DNA of 39,038 bases, taken from positions 29,200 to 68,237 of the forward strand of contig DHQI01000070.1 in the NCBI GenBank assembly GCA_002408065.1, in the 5' to 3' direction. Each line of letters starts with the position of its first letter. The stretch's first letter is position 1. The DNA is from Bacteroidales bacterium UBA5342 (lineage in GTDB: Bacteria > Bacteroidota > Bacteroidia > Bacteroidales > UBA5342). Made by a program: the position numbers and the translations under genes. Below the pieces are notes generated by a model. The model ran no database searches, was not told where the DNA came from, and saw only the letters and a list, made by a program, of their open reading frames with translations. Positions 24,688-33,202 of the stretch are shown here, one piece after another.

Positions 24688-25652
24688 GCAATAATTTCTT
24701 CCAAAACACGACTTGTACGCGCAGCTGTTTTTCCAGTACTTACACATTGCCCCATACCCTGTAGCTGCTCCACCACTTGTTTAATCAGGAAATATTGAAT
24801 ATTTTCAGGGACATCATAATAAATCTCTTCTTCTTTACCCTCTTTATAAAGGAGCAATGGCGTATGTCCGAATGAAGATAATTCAAGACGTCCTTCAGTA
24901 CCTACTATTTCCAAGACATCTTGGCGTCCATCCATATTAGTGACAAAGCTCCAGGTGCCGCTGCCAACTACGCCTGAGCAATGTTTCCACGAAGCCAGTA
25001 CCGTATCATCAGTCTGATAAAAACCACCATTATTCACAGCCACACCATTAGCTTCTATTATCTCGCCAAAGACAAAATCAAGATAATCTAACTGATGTGA
25101 GGCTAAATCGTGAAAAATCCCTCCACCAGAGATGTTGGGTTGCGTACGCCAAGCTTTACCAGTTTTTTCTTCATCATTAGCCGGGCGACAAAGACGAATA
25201 TTAACAAAAAGCACTTGACCTATCGCACCTTCTTTTATCATAGATTTCATCCTCAGAAATCCTGGTAAAGAACGACGGTAGTAAGCTACCAATAGCGGCA
25301 TTCCAGTCTCCTCACTGACTTTAAGCATTTCCTGAGTCTCAGCATAAGTACTGGCCATAGGTTTCTCTACATATACCGGCTTACCGGCTTTCATAGCCCG
25401 AATGGCATATTCAGCATGAGTAGATGGCGGTGTAGCTACATAGATGGCATTTACTTCAGGATCATCAATCAAATCAGCAGCATCATTGTACCAACGCGGT
25501 ACCTGATGACGCCGGGCATAATCTGCAGCTTTTTCAGCATCGCGCCTCATCACGGCGACGAGTTGACTACCCTTTATTTTAGAAAAAGCAGGTCCACTTT
25601 TCATCTCAGTCACATCACCACAGCCTATTATTCCCCAATTAATATTTTTCAT
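24684..25652 (-). CDS. Gfo/Idh/MocA family oxidoreductase
   Basis: The 322-residue cytosolic enzyme has an N-terminal NAD(P)-binding Rossmann domain (GIIGCGDV at 7-14) and the family EKP motif (E96-K97-P98 in VEKPMAS), then a C-terminal catalytic domain with GGGIFHDLASHQLDYLDFVFG (about 176-196), where Asp and His are typical of the active site. Members oxidise or reduce sugars and polyols. Substrate is not apparent. It is monocistronic, with convergent overlap at the 3' end and a 231-base gap upstream to the metal operon. Confidence 0.88.
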   Translation of the reverse strand: MKNINWGIIGCGDVTEMKSGPAFSKIKGSQLVAVMRRDAEKAADYARRHQVPRWYNDAADLIDDPEVNAIYVATPPSTHAEYAIRAMKAGKPVYVEKPMASTYAETQEMLKVSEETGMPLLVAYYRRSLPGFLRMKSMIKEGAIGQVLFVNIRLCRPANDEEKTGKAWRTQPNISGGGIFHDLASHQLDYLDFVFGEIIEANGVAVNNGGFYQTDDTVLASWKHCSGVVGSGTWSFVTNMDGRQDVLEIVGTEGRLELSSFGHTPLLLYKEGKEEEIYYDVPENIQYFLIKQVVEQLQGMGQCVSTGKTAARTSRVLEEIIA

Positions 25653-25870
25653 AATGTCATTATTTTTAATAGTCCGTCAAAATTTTATATTTATTTGATT
25701 CTAGATATTTACAAAAACCTCATATTTGTCGTATAGCAATAAATATCAGTGTGGTATTGGAATTTGTGATTCTAATAATTGAAAGTTTAACGAAGTGTTG
25801 TATTTGATATAGAACAAAGATAGCCAAAAATCATTATTTCGAGGGATGTCAAAATATAAAGCTCTTTACC

Positions 25871-25878
25871 TATCTTTG
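25871..25878 (+). promoter_or_regulatory. -7 element next to the start of the Cys/His-rich protein
   Basis: TATCTTTG matches TAnnTTTG only 6 bases before the ATG at 25884. If used, transcription would begin at or just beyond the start codon, giving a leaderless mRNA, or the true start lies later. Confidence 0.35.
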
Positions 25879-25883
25879 CTGCG

Positions 25884-26339
25884 ATGATTAAAAAGGCATT
25901 ACATATTGTACTTTCTCTGGCTCTTTCGGGATTGTTATTTGGAGAAACAATAGGTTTATACCTAAGTAAGGATACCTGTATCCCCTGTGGCAATACAAAC
26001 ATATCCATTGAGTTACTTACATTGGAAACTGAACCTGAGAACCCACAGTGTTGCAGCAATAATTCTTCAAGCTGTGAGAATACCACAGAGTGCTGCTCAC
26101 ATAATGATACCAACCACGAACACCACAAAGAACATTACTACCTAACTCAAACACCAACTTTCTTTGATAAAAAAGAAATACAAGAATTTAACATCAGTGT
26201 TTCAGACCTTTTCTTGTACCTTAGTTTTAATCCATTAGTTGACGAAAAACACCATTCAACAACCTATCACAAAAAAACACCTCCTTTACCTTCCGGTTCG
26301 GATTATTACAGGAGTCTGCTGTGCACCTACCTCATTTGA
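25884..26339 (+). CDS. Cys/His-rich exported protein, HYC_CC_PP-like
   Basis: A 151-residue protein with an N-terminal signal or anchor (about 4-22). Features are TCIPC (C32, C35), CC pairs at 56-57 and 70-71 with C64, a histidine cluster (H73, H78, H80, H81, H84), PP at 133-134 and a C-terminal hydrophobic end LLCTYLI. This resembles the HYC_CC_PP small proteins that lie beside metal TonB receptors in Bacteroidota, although the HYC element is absent and replaced by DTC, so the match is moderate. Its position before a receptor and an HMA protein suggests metal (probably copper) binding or delivery. Confidence 0.65.
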   Translation: MIKKALHIVLSLALSGLLFGETIGLYLSKDTCIPCGNTNISIELLTLETEPENPQCCSNNSSSCENTTECCSHNDTNHEHHKEHYYLTQTPTFFDKKEIQEFNISVSDLFLYLSFNPLVDEKHHSTTYHKKTPPLPSGSDYYRSLLCTYLI

Positions 26340-26395
26340 TTTAAAAGATATAAACACCCGTTTTTATATTCTATAATAAATCAAATCTAAAAAAA

Positions 26396-28573
26396 ATGAA
26401 ACATACTGTTTTGACCCTAGTGATGATGGTCATAGCAGCAAATTGTTTTTCTAAAAATATTTCAGGCATTGTCACCGAAAAAGACGGCACCCCCATCATA
26501 GGCGCCAGCGTCTACTGGGAAGGCACCAGCGAAGGACAGTCCACTGATATTAATGGAAAATTCAGCTTGCCCGCTAATGATAAATCATCCATTTTGGTCA
26601 TCAAATTCTTAGGCTATACCGATCAGATATTGAACGTTAAGCCTAATGACAATAATCTTAAGATTGTCCTGCTGCCTGATGAAAAAACACTGAACGAAGT
26701 AGAAGTTGCAGCAAAAGCTCCCGGCGCACACATCTCGCGTTTAGAGCCACTAAACACCACCAATATCACCGGTGAGGAGTTGTGCAAAGCCGCCTGTTGT
26801 AATCTGGCAGAAAGCTTCACCACAAACCCATCGGTAGATGTGAGCTACAGTGATGCTGCTACCGGCGCAAAACAAATCCGTTTATTAGGGCTTTCGGGCT
26901 TATATGTGCAAATGATGACTGAAAACATGCCAGCTTTTCGAGGACTAGCTTCTGTCTATGGGCTCGAATATATTCCTGGGCCTTGGATGTCGGCCATACA
27001 GGTTTCGAAAGGCACCTCTTCTGTAACAAATGGGTATGAAGCTATAAGTGGACAAATCAACGTGGAATACAAAAAACCACAGAATTCAGAAAAGTTGTTT
27101 GTTAATACCTTTGGCAGCAGTGCTGGTCGTAAAGAGATGAATATAAATGCTTCACTCAAGCTCATACCAGGACTTAGCACTATGCTGCTGGTTCACGTCA
27201 AAGATGATAGTCGTCCGATCGATGAAAACAATGATGGTTTTCTAGATATGCCTATGCTCAGGCAAATAAATATAATTAACCGTTGGAACTACACCAAGAA
27301 CAATTATAGTGCTCAATACGGCATTAAAGTCATTAATGAGGACCGTGAATCAGGTCAAAAGGCTTATTACAATGGAGATGAGTCAGCTTATGGCATTGAC
27401 ATTGCAACGGAACGTTACGAGGGCTTTATCAAACAAGGATTTGTGTTCGACAATGAAGGCAACACCAGCCTTGGCATTCAGATGTCTGGTAGTTATCATC
27501 AGCAAAATTCATTTTTTGGAAACACAAATTACGATGCAACACAAACAAATGCTTATTTGAATGCCATCTATCAAAGTATAGTGAATAACCATACTAATCA
27601 CAAATATAGTGTGGGAGCCTCCTTGATGTACGACGATTATGATGAAACGCTGAATACGACCCTATATGAAAGGAAGGAAGTCGTGCCTGGCATCTTTGCG
27701 CAATACACCTATAAGCTAAACGATAAACTGATTCTTTTAGGAGGTTTGCGTGCCGATTACCACAACGAGTACGGCCTTTTTGCCACGCCGCGTTTTCATG
27801 CTAAATACAATGTGAATGACCATTTACACTTACGGGCTAACGTTGGTATGGGCTACCGTTCGGCCAATATTTTAGCGGAAAACTCTTACCTCTTTGCCAG
27901 CTCACGAAGCATAGACATAGCTGACAACTTAGATCAGGAAAAAGCGGTAAACAGCGGAGTGAGCTCTACGGTATACTTTGACCTGGCCGGACGCGAAGCG
28001 ACCTGGGCTACGGATTATTATTACACCAACTTCTTGCAACAAGTGGTGACGGATGTGGACTCAGATCCGCACAAGGTGAGTTTTTACAACCTAAACGGGC
28101 AGTCTTATTCTCATGCGGTACAAACGCAGTTGAGTTACGAAGTTCTGAAAGGTTTGGATTTAACCTTGGCTTACCGCCTGACAGATGTAAAAATGACGAT
28201 TGGGAATGAACTGAGAGAAAAACCACTCACCAATCGCTACAAAGGTCTGATAGCTGCGAGCTACCAAACGCCCCTCAAAAAATGGCAGATAGACTTTACG
28301 ACACAATTTAATGGTGGCGGACGTATGCCGGATGGCGATAATTGGGAAAATGAATTTGCCCCCTTCACCCTGATAAACACACAAATCACCAAATATTTCC
28401 GTACCTGGAGCATTTATGTTGGCAGCGAAAACCTGACAAACTTTAAAATGGATCAGCCTATTATAGATGCAGGTAACCCTTGGGGAGCGGACTTTGATGC
28501 ATCAATGGTTTGGGGACCGGTTCACGGCATCAAGGTTTATGTCGGTATTCGTTGGGCAATCGAAAGAGAATAA
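26396..28573 (+). CDS. TonB-dependent receptor with carboxypeptidase-regulatory-like domain, metal (copper)-type
   Basis: A 725-residue outer-membrane receptor. After the signal peptide (about 1-19) comes a carboxypeptidase-D-like beta domain (about 20-95, ISGIVTEKDGTPIIGASV), then a plug (about 110-230) and a barrel. The plug has a distinctive Cys cluster ELCKAACCNLAESF (C130, C134, C135), which is seen in the group of receptors paired with HMA proteins. The gene lies between the Cys/His-rich protein and a secreted HMA protein in one tight operon, so copper or another soft metal is the likely ligand. That inference rests on context and the Cys motif. Confidence 0.87.
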   Translation: MKHTVLTLVMMVIAANCFSKNISGIVTEKDGTPIIGASVYWEGTSEGQSTDINGKFSLPANDKSSILVIKFLGYTDQILNVKPNDNNLKIVLLPDEKTLNEVEVAAKAPGAHISRLEPLNTTNITGEELCKAACCNLAESFTTNPSVDVSYSDAATGAKQIRLLGLSGLYVQMMTENMPAFRGLASVYGLEYIPGPWMSAIQVSKGTSSVTNGYEAISGQINVEYKKPQNSEKLFVNTFGSSAGRKEMNINASLKLIPGLSTMLLVHVKDDSRPIDENNDGFLDMPMLRQINIINRWNYTKNNYSAQYGIKVINEDRESGQKAYYNGDESAYGIDIATERYEGFIKQGFVFDNEGNTSLGIQMSGSYHQQNSFFGNTNYDATQTNAYLNAIYQSIVNNHTNHKYSVGASLMYDDYDETLNTTLYERKEVVPGIFAQYTYKLNDKLILLGGLRADYHNEYGLFATPRFHAKYNVNDHLHLRANVGMGYRSANILAENSYLFASSRSIDIADNLDQEKAVNSGVSSTVYFDLAGREATWATDYYYTNFLQQVVTDVDSDPHKVSFYNLNGQSYSHAVQTQLSYEVLKGLDLTLAYRLTDVKMTIGNELREKPLTNRYKGLIAASYQTPLKKWQIDFTTQFNGGGRMPDGDNWENEFAPFTLINTQITKYFRTWSIYVGSENLTNFKMDQPIIDAGNPWGADFDASMVWGPVHGIKVYVGIRWAIERE

Positions 28574-28595
28574 AACACTAATAAAATTTTAAACT

Positions 28596-28937
28596 ATGAA
28601 AAAAAATCTATTACTTGTTGTTATGTGTATGTTCACCATTGCAACTTATGCAAAAAAAGAGAAAGAAACAGTCGTATTTAATGTACCCTTCCACTGCCAT
28701 AGCTGTGTGGAGAAAGTAGAAAAAAACATCGCTTTTGAAAAAGGCGTCACAGGCCTGAAATGCGACTTAAAAGCACAAACAGCAGAGCTTACCTTCAGAA
28801 CAGATAAAACCAACGTAGAAAAACTAAAAGTAAGCTTTAAAAAAATTGGTTTTGAAGTTACTGTAAAAGGTGAATGTTGCGACAAAAAAGAAGAGAAAAG
28901 CTGTGAACCAAAAACCAGCAATAGTAATTGTAGTTAA
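28596..28937 (+). CDS. Secreted heavy-metal-associated (HMA) domain protein
   Basis: A 113-residue protein with a signal peptide (about 1-19) and a single HMA domain (about 25-92). The metal motif is FHCHSCVE (C34, C37) in place of the usual GMTCxxC, with flanking histidines H33 and H35. The C-terminal tail adds a CC pair (C94, C95), C103 and C112. HMA domains bind Cu(I) and similar ions. It starts 22 bases after the receptor, and a hairpin terminator follows, so it closes the operon. It probably acts in the periplasm as a metal carrier. Confidence 0.9.
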   Translation: MKKNLLLVVMCMFTIATYAKKEKETVVFNVPFHCHSCVEKVEKNIAFEKGVTGLKCDLKAQTAELTFRTDKTNVEKLKVSFKKIGFEVTVKGECCDKKEEKSCEPKTSNSNCS

Positions 28938-28965
28938 GGCCAACTCTAAAAATGATTTAAGAATT

Positions 28966-28992
28966 AAAAGCTGCTCCTTATGAGTGGCTTTT
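28966..28992 (+). terminator. Terminator of the metal-receptor operon
   Basis: AAAAGCTGCTC and GAGTGGCTTTT form an 11-pair stem (two G-U pairs) with a 5-base loop, followed by T. It lies 29 bases after the HMA stop. Confidence 0.7.
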
Positions 28993-29167
28993 TAGTTCAA
29001 TACATTATTGCTTTTTCACAAAACACCTGGTATTTTACGCTCTTTCCACAAAGCATTTTTCGCTTTTCATTGCTCTCTACATACAACACTTCATCAACTA
29101 TATGGTCTTTTGTCAACACATATTTGAAAATTTATTGTTCTTTTGATTCAACATTTTTAAATTTATT

Positions 29168-29199
29168 TTGCTCCTTACAGAAATCAGTTCTATATTTGC
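29168..29199 (+). promoter_or_regulatory. Bacteroidota-type promoter of the AAA ATPase gene
   Basis: TTTG (29168-29171), a 20-base spacer and TATATTTG (29192-29199) form a full consensus promoter. The predicted leader is about 10 bases. Confidence 0.7.
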
Positions 29200-29215
29200 A
29201 TCAAATTATTGAGCT

Positions 29216-30403
29216 ATGGAACTACTATTTGACTTATCGAACCGGAAGCTGAAGGACACGGATACCAGCATAAAACGTTACCTGTACCACAGTATACCCA
29301 GAGGCAAACAACTGATTGGTATAACAGGCGCACGCGGCACAGGCAAAACCACCCTGCTCATACAACTGATGGAGGAAATTAACGATGCGGACAAATGTCT
29401 TTACATTAGCTTAGACCATTTTTATTTTGCTGAAAATACCTTAGTGGAAACAGCAGAAGAATTTTACAAAATGGGAGGCAAATACCTCTTTGTGGACGAG
29501 GTGCATAAATACGAAAACTGGTCACGCGACCTGAAGAATATCTATGACTTTAATCCAAATCTTAAGATTTTCTTTTCCGGTTCATCGGCTCTAAACATCC
29601 TAAAGGGAGAAGCCGACCTTAGCCGCAGAGCCGTGGTTTATAATCTGCACGAACTCTCGTTTCGCGAATATTTGCACATTAATAAGGGAATAGAACTGCC
29701 GGAAGTGAGCTTGAAAGAACTTCTTTCGTCTCATAGTAAATTGGCTGCCGAAATCAATACTAAGATACGCCCCCTCAAAGAATTTAACGATTACCTGAAG
29801 TACGGCGCCTACCCTTTTATTAATGAAGGAGAAGATGTTTACTACGAAAAATTACAAAGCATCCTACGCCTGATCATCGAAAATGATTTGCCAGCTATAT
29901 ATCCTATAGAGTTTAAAACCACAACAAAGCTCACAAAGCTACTAAGTATGCTGAGCAATGCTGTTCCTTTTAAACCCAACATTTCTGATTTGAGTAAAAA
30001 CCTGGATACTACCAGAAATAATCTGCTGCGATTGTTAGACTTTTTGGCGAAAGCCCGCTTAATAACACCCGTGCTACAAGAGAGCAGCGTGGGAAGCGCA
30101 CTTGCCAAACCGGATAAGCTTTATCTGAACAACTGCTCAATGCATTTTGCCCTGAACCACATCCCTGATACGGGAACATTAAGGGAGACATTTTTCCTTA
30201 ATCAACTGAGTAAAGCACATAAGATACACATTCCTAAAAAGGGGGATTTTCTGATTGACAAGACCTACCTGTTCGAGGTAGGCGGCAAAGGGAAAAGCTA
30301 TAGGCAAATAGCCGATATACCCAACAGCTACATTGCGGCTGACAATATTGAATTTGGTTTTGGCAGTAAAATCCCACTTTGGATGTTTGGGCTTCTGTAT
30401 TAA
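29216..30403 (+). CDS. AAA ATPase (AAA_14) with DUF4143 domain
   Basis: The 395-residue protein has an N-terminal P-loop ATPase domain with Walker A GARGTGKTT (38-46, K44) and Walker B YLFVDEVHK (about 90-98), a sensor-like FFSGSS (about 120-125), then a C-terminal DUF4143-type region. Such proteins are common in Bacteroidota and archaea but their role is not established; some are linked to toxin-like or mobile contexts. It is alone, with its own full promoter, between a terminator and the convergent lipA. No partner is visible. Confidence 0.88.
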   Translation: MELLFDLSNRKLKDTDTSIKRYLYHSIPRGKQLIGITGARGTGKTTLLIQLMEEINDADKCLYISLDHFYFAENTLVETAEEFYKMGGKYLFVDEVHKYENWSRDLKNIYDFNPNLKIFFSGSSALNILKGEADLSRRAVVYNLHELSFREYLHINKGIELPEVSLKELLSSHSKLAAEINTKIRPLKEFNDYLKYGAYPFINEGEDVYYEKLQSILRLIIENDLPAIYPIEFKTTTKLTKLLSMLSNAVPFKPNISDLSKNLDTTRNNLLRLLDFLAKARLITPVLQESSVGSALAKPDKLYLNNCSMHFALNHIPDTGTLRETFFLNQLSKAHKIHIPKKGDFLIDKTYLFEVGGKGKSYRQIADIPNSYIAADNIEFGFGSKIPLWMFGLLY

Positions 30404-30469
30404 TGCAATATCAAGTAGCAATACAGAAGCAGCACCAAACAGGCTCTCAACTGCTTTCCTGACGTATAT

Positions 30470-31306
30470 TTATACCGTAGCGTGATATGACGAACGCACC
30501 AAAGGCGCACTCTCGACAACACGAAAACCTTTTTCGAATCCTGCTTTGCGGTATTCCAGAAAAGTTTTAGGTGTCACATAATCCACCACTTCCAAGTGCT
30601 TAGGCGACGGCTGCAAATACTGCCCAATAGTGATCATCTCGCATCCTACAGCCCTTAAATCATCCATTAAGTCATAAACCTCGTCATCCTTCTCCCCCAA
30701 ACCGACCATAATGCCGGATTTCGCTACACAATCAGACTCCCCGATCTGTTTCAAGACCTTAAGACTCGTATCATAATCAGCACGACTACGCGTTTGAGCT
30801 GTTAATCGGCGAACCGTTTCCAAATTATGCGAAATAACATCAGGCTTAGCCTCTATGATCATTTGTACTAAATCCTCTCTGCCTTGAAAATCCGGAATCA
30901 GAACTTCCATCGTCACACCCGGACATTCCCGCTTAATAGCCTTGATTGTATCTACCCAGTGTTTGGCACCATAATCATCCAAATCATCTCTGTCTACAGA
31001 AGTTATCACAGCATGTTTAAGCTCCATCAATTTAATCGATTCGGCTACTTTTTGAGGCTCTTGTAAATCCAGAGCTAAGGGCTTGCCCGACATTGTAGCA
31101 CAAAATTTACAAGCTCGGGTACATATTTCACCCAATATCATAAAAGTAGCAGTTCCATTATTCCAGCATTCGCCCATATTAGGACATTTCCCACTAGTAC
31201 AAATCGTGTGCAACTTATGTTCAGTAACAATCCCCTTCAGTTTACGATAATTCTCTCCTTGCGGGAGTTTGATTTTTAGCCAATCCGGCTTTTGTTTCTG
31301 TCTCAT
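30470..31306 (-). CDS. lipA: Lipoyl synthase
   Basis: LipA inserts two sulfurs into the octanoyl group on carrier lysines of lipoyl enzymes. From the ATG at 31304-31306 the protein has 278 residues. The auxiliary cluster motif is CTSGKCPNMGEC (C36, C41, C47) and the radical-SAM motif CTRACKFC (C62, C66, C69); the C-terminal RSSYHA motif is present. A frame starting at 31342 is rejected because it lies in the terminator hairpin of the upstream gene. The gene is alone; no lipB is adjacent. Confidence 0.95.
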   Translation of the reverse strand: MRQKQKPDWLKIKLPQGENYRKLKGIVTEHKLHTICTSGKCPNMGECWNNGTATFMILGEICTRACKFCATMSGKPLALDLQEPQKVAESIKLMELKHAVITSVDRDDLDDYGAKHWVDTIKAIKRECPGVTMEVLIPDFQGREDLVQMIIEAKPDVISHNLETVRRLTAQTRSRADYDTSLKVLKQIGESDCVAKSGIMVGLGEKDDEVYDLMDDLRAVGCEMITIGQYLQPSPKHLEVVDYVTPKTFLEYRKAGFEKGFRVVESAPLVRSSYHATV

Positions 31307-31314
31307 CTTGTAGT

Positions 31315-31355
31315 ATAAAAAAGCACGGTAAAAATACAACATTTCTACCGTGCTT
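31315..31355 (-). terminator. Terminator of the first TonB gene, abutting the lipA start
   Basis: AAGCACGGTA (31321-31330) pairs perfectly with TACCGTGCTT (31346-31355) over a 15-base loop, and on the minus strand runs into a six-U tract (31315-31320). It ends 9 bases before the lipA ATG, so lipA either has a promoter inside this stretch or depends on readthrough. Confidence 0.8.
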
Positions 31356-31379
31356 CAGCTAATCAACTATAATGATTTT

Positions 31380-32048
31380 CTAATTCCTCAACTTAAAATT
31401 AATAGGCAACTGAAACGACACATTAACCGCTTTTCCGCTTTGTTCTCCAGGTGTCCAGGCCGGCATACTTTTCACCACTCTAAGAGCTTCCTCATCCAGT
31501 TGAGCATCGACCCCTTTCATAATTTTAACATCTACTATCTCGCCACGCTTATTGACAACAAACTGTACATAAACCCTACCCTGAATCCCTAATTCTTGGG
31601 ACAATGAGGGATAATGCACATTCTTTCTCAAAAATTTCATTAAAGCCAAGGTTCCTCCAGGAAATTCGGGCATTTTATCGGCTACAACAAACACCTCATC
31701 AGTATCCACCTCATCGGGTTCCGAAGTTTCAAAAATGGTTATATCAGGCACCTCGCTTAGATCAATGATTATTTCATCGTCCGGCACAGGGACATCATCA
31801 TTGATGACCAAAATCTGATGTATAAAAATAGGAGGAGGTGGCAGTTTAGGTTGCTCAGCCTTCGTCACAGGCACTTGATCCGGCTCTACAACGATTTCAT
31901 GGGTAGGTTCAAAACTTGAATAGACCACATCGGTACTGGCATATTCAAAAGCAATAAATAAAAAGCCCAGAGCGAACAATAAGCCCATTTGGCGAAAAAC
32001 ACTACGCCTCGTCTCGAGGTTAGCATTTGCTGATTTTTTAGTTTTCAT
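31380..32048 (-). CDS. TonB-family energy transducer (first of two)
   Basis: The 222-residue protein has an N-terminal cytoplasmic tail, one transmembrane helix (about 20-38), a short proline segment (PKLPPPP, about 68-74), an acidic linker (about 85-115) and a C-terminal TonB domain (about 125-222) with YPSLSQELGIQGRVYVQFVVNKRGEIV and AWTPGEQ. It would transmit proton-motive force to outer-membrane receptors. It is a paralog of the next gene, with a much shorter proline-rich linker. Terminators lie on both sides, so it seems separately transcribed. Confidence 0.9.
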   Translation of the reverse strand: MKTKKSANANLETRRSVFRQMGLLFALGFLFIAFEYASTDVVYSSFEPTHEIVVEPDQVPVTKAEQPKLPPPPIFIHQILVINDDVPVPDDEIIIDLSEVPDITIFETSEPDEVDTDEVFVVADKMPEFPGGTLALMKFLRKNVHYPSLSQELGIQGRVYVQFVVNKRGEIVDVKIMKGVDAQLDEEALRVVKSMPAWTPGEQSGKAVNVSFQLPINFKLRN

Positions 32049-32218
32049 TGGTTTAAAATTTAATAATTATAAGATAAACCAGGACGACACCCGGAATAAT
32101 TAATAAATTTTAAAGTCTTTCCATAAAGTATAATTTATTGATTCGTCCATAAAATTAATAATACAAATAAGTTATGACAAATCATTTTAACAGAATTTTA
32201 CAATAATTGTTGTATAAC

Positions 32219-32257
32219 AAAAAAAGAGGCAAAGCTTAATGCTTTGCCTCTTTTTTT
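32219..32257 (-). terminator. Strong terminator between the two TonB genes
   Basis: A perfect 17-base inverted repeat (32219-32235 with 32241-32257, loop TTAAT) contains GAGGCAAAGC/GCTTTGCCTC flanked by poly-A and poly-T. It works on the minus strand for the second TonB gene and could also act in the plus direction. Confidence 0.85.
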
Positions 32258-32276
32258 ATACTTATGATAATTCTTA

Positions 32277-32957
32277 TTATCTCAGAGTAAAGTTGATTGG
32301 CAGACGGTACGATACACGTACTGCTTTACCACGCTGCTCTCCCGGTGTCCAAGGTGGCATATTCTTAACCACACGTACGGCTTCTTCATCCAAGGAGCGA
32401 TCCACACCTTTCAGGATTTTCACGTCCACGATCTGACCATCTTTATTTACCACGAATTCCACATATACACGGCCTTGAATACCGTTTTCCTGTGCAATAG
32501 CAGGGAATTTCACATTCTTACGAAGGTATTTCATAAGAGCTGCATCTCCACCAGGGAAAGAAGGCATTTTTTCTACAACCATAAAGACTTTGTTATCGTC
32601 TTCCTCTTCCTCCTCTTCAAATTCCATAATTTCTACCTCAGCCTCTTCGTCCATCTCCATGTCATCAAGCTCCAATTCTTCGTCAAGCTCAACGTCATCG
32701 TCTACAATGTTCAAAACTTCCGTAAATGCCGGTGGTGGCGGTGGCGGTGGTGGCGGTGGTTCTTCCTGACGTGTAATAGGAATTGCTTCCTCCTCCATAA
32801 CAAGCTCTTCCACAACCTCAAAATCAGAGGCCTTGATGTCAGTCTGCGTATATTCAAACGCAATAAACATCACGCCAAGGCTTAATAAAAGCCCCATCTG
32901 AGTGAAGATGCCTTTGCTTTTTTCCAGATTTGCTTTATCTGACTTTTTTTGTTCCAT
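32277..32957 (-). CDS. TonB-family energy transducer (second of two)
   Basis: A 226-residue paralog of the first TonB protein. It has a transmembrane helix (about 18-38), a ten-proline run (residues about 66-75), a very acidic linker with runs of Glu and Asp, and a C-terminal TonB domain (about 130-226) with FPAIAQENGIQGRVYVEFVV and PWTPGEQRGKAVRVSYRLP. The proline and acidic segments probably bridge the periplasm. The DNA for the proline run is a GGT/GGC tandem repeat. It is read first, with its own promoter upstream and a strong terminator downstream. Confidence 0.92.
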   Translation of the reverse strand: MEQKKSDKANLEKSKGIFTQMGLLLSLGVMFIAFEYTQTDIKASDFEVVEELVMEEEAIPITRQEEPPPPPPPPPPAFTEVLNIVDDDVELDEELELDDMEMDEEAEVEIMEFEEEEEEDDNKVFMVVEKMPSFPGGDAALMKYLRKNVKFPAIAQENGIQGRVYVEFVVNKDGQIVDVKILKGVDRSLDEEAVRVVKNMPPWTPGEQRGKAVRVSYRLPINFTLR

Positions 32958-32982
32958 AATTAGCTATCGGTGTTTAACAATG

Positions 32983-33014
32983 CAAAATTACAAAATACAT
33001 TTCTGAATTCTAAA
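32983..33014 (-). promoter_or_regulatory. Promoter of the second TonB gene
   Basis: TAATTTTG (32983-32990, minus) with TTTA (33011-33014, minus) 20 bases upstream is a near-consensus Bacteroidota promoter (TTTG to TTTA). The leader is about 20 bases. Confidence 0.55.
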
Positions 33015-33172
33015 CTTTAATGTCAAGAAAAAGACATAAAAAAAACATTAAATTTCTATTTCACATCACATAACAAGTATAATCATCTTGATAAGTGCAC
33101 TTTATTAACGACAAAAGGCAACTTTTATTGTTTCATTTTTTTCTTCTGTCTTAAAAATAGCTGATAAAATTG

Positions 33173-33180
33173 TACATTTG
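33173..33180 (+). promoter_or_regulatory. -7 element for the aroC cluster
   Basis: TACATTTG matches TAnnTTTG, 23 bases before the ATG at 33203. The upstream TTG half is not clear. Confidence 0.45.
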
Positions 33181-33202
33181 TGACCCTAAAAACAATAAAA
33201 AT

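Noticed and set aside
30404..30469. AAGCAG/CTGCTT pair between the ATPase and lipA as a bidirectional terminator
   Set aside because: Six-base stem, long loop and no U-run; too weak to call.
33170..33202. Upstream extension of aroC
   Set aside because: Begins with TTG within the promoter; the family N terminus starts at the ATG at 33203.
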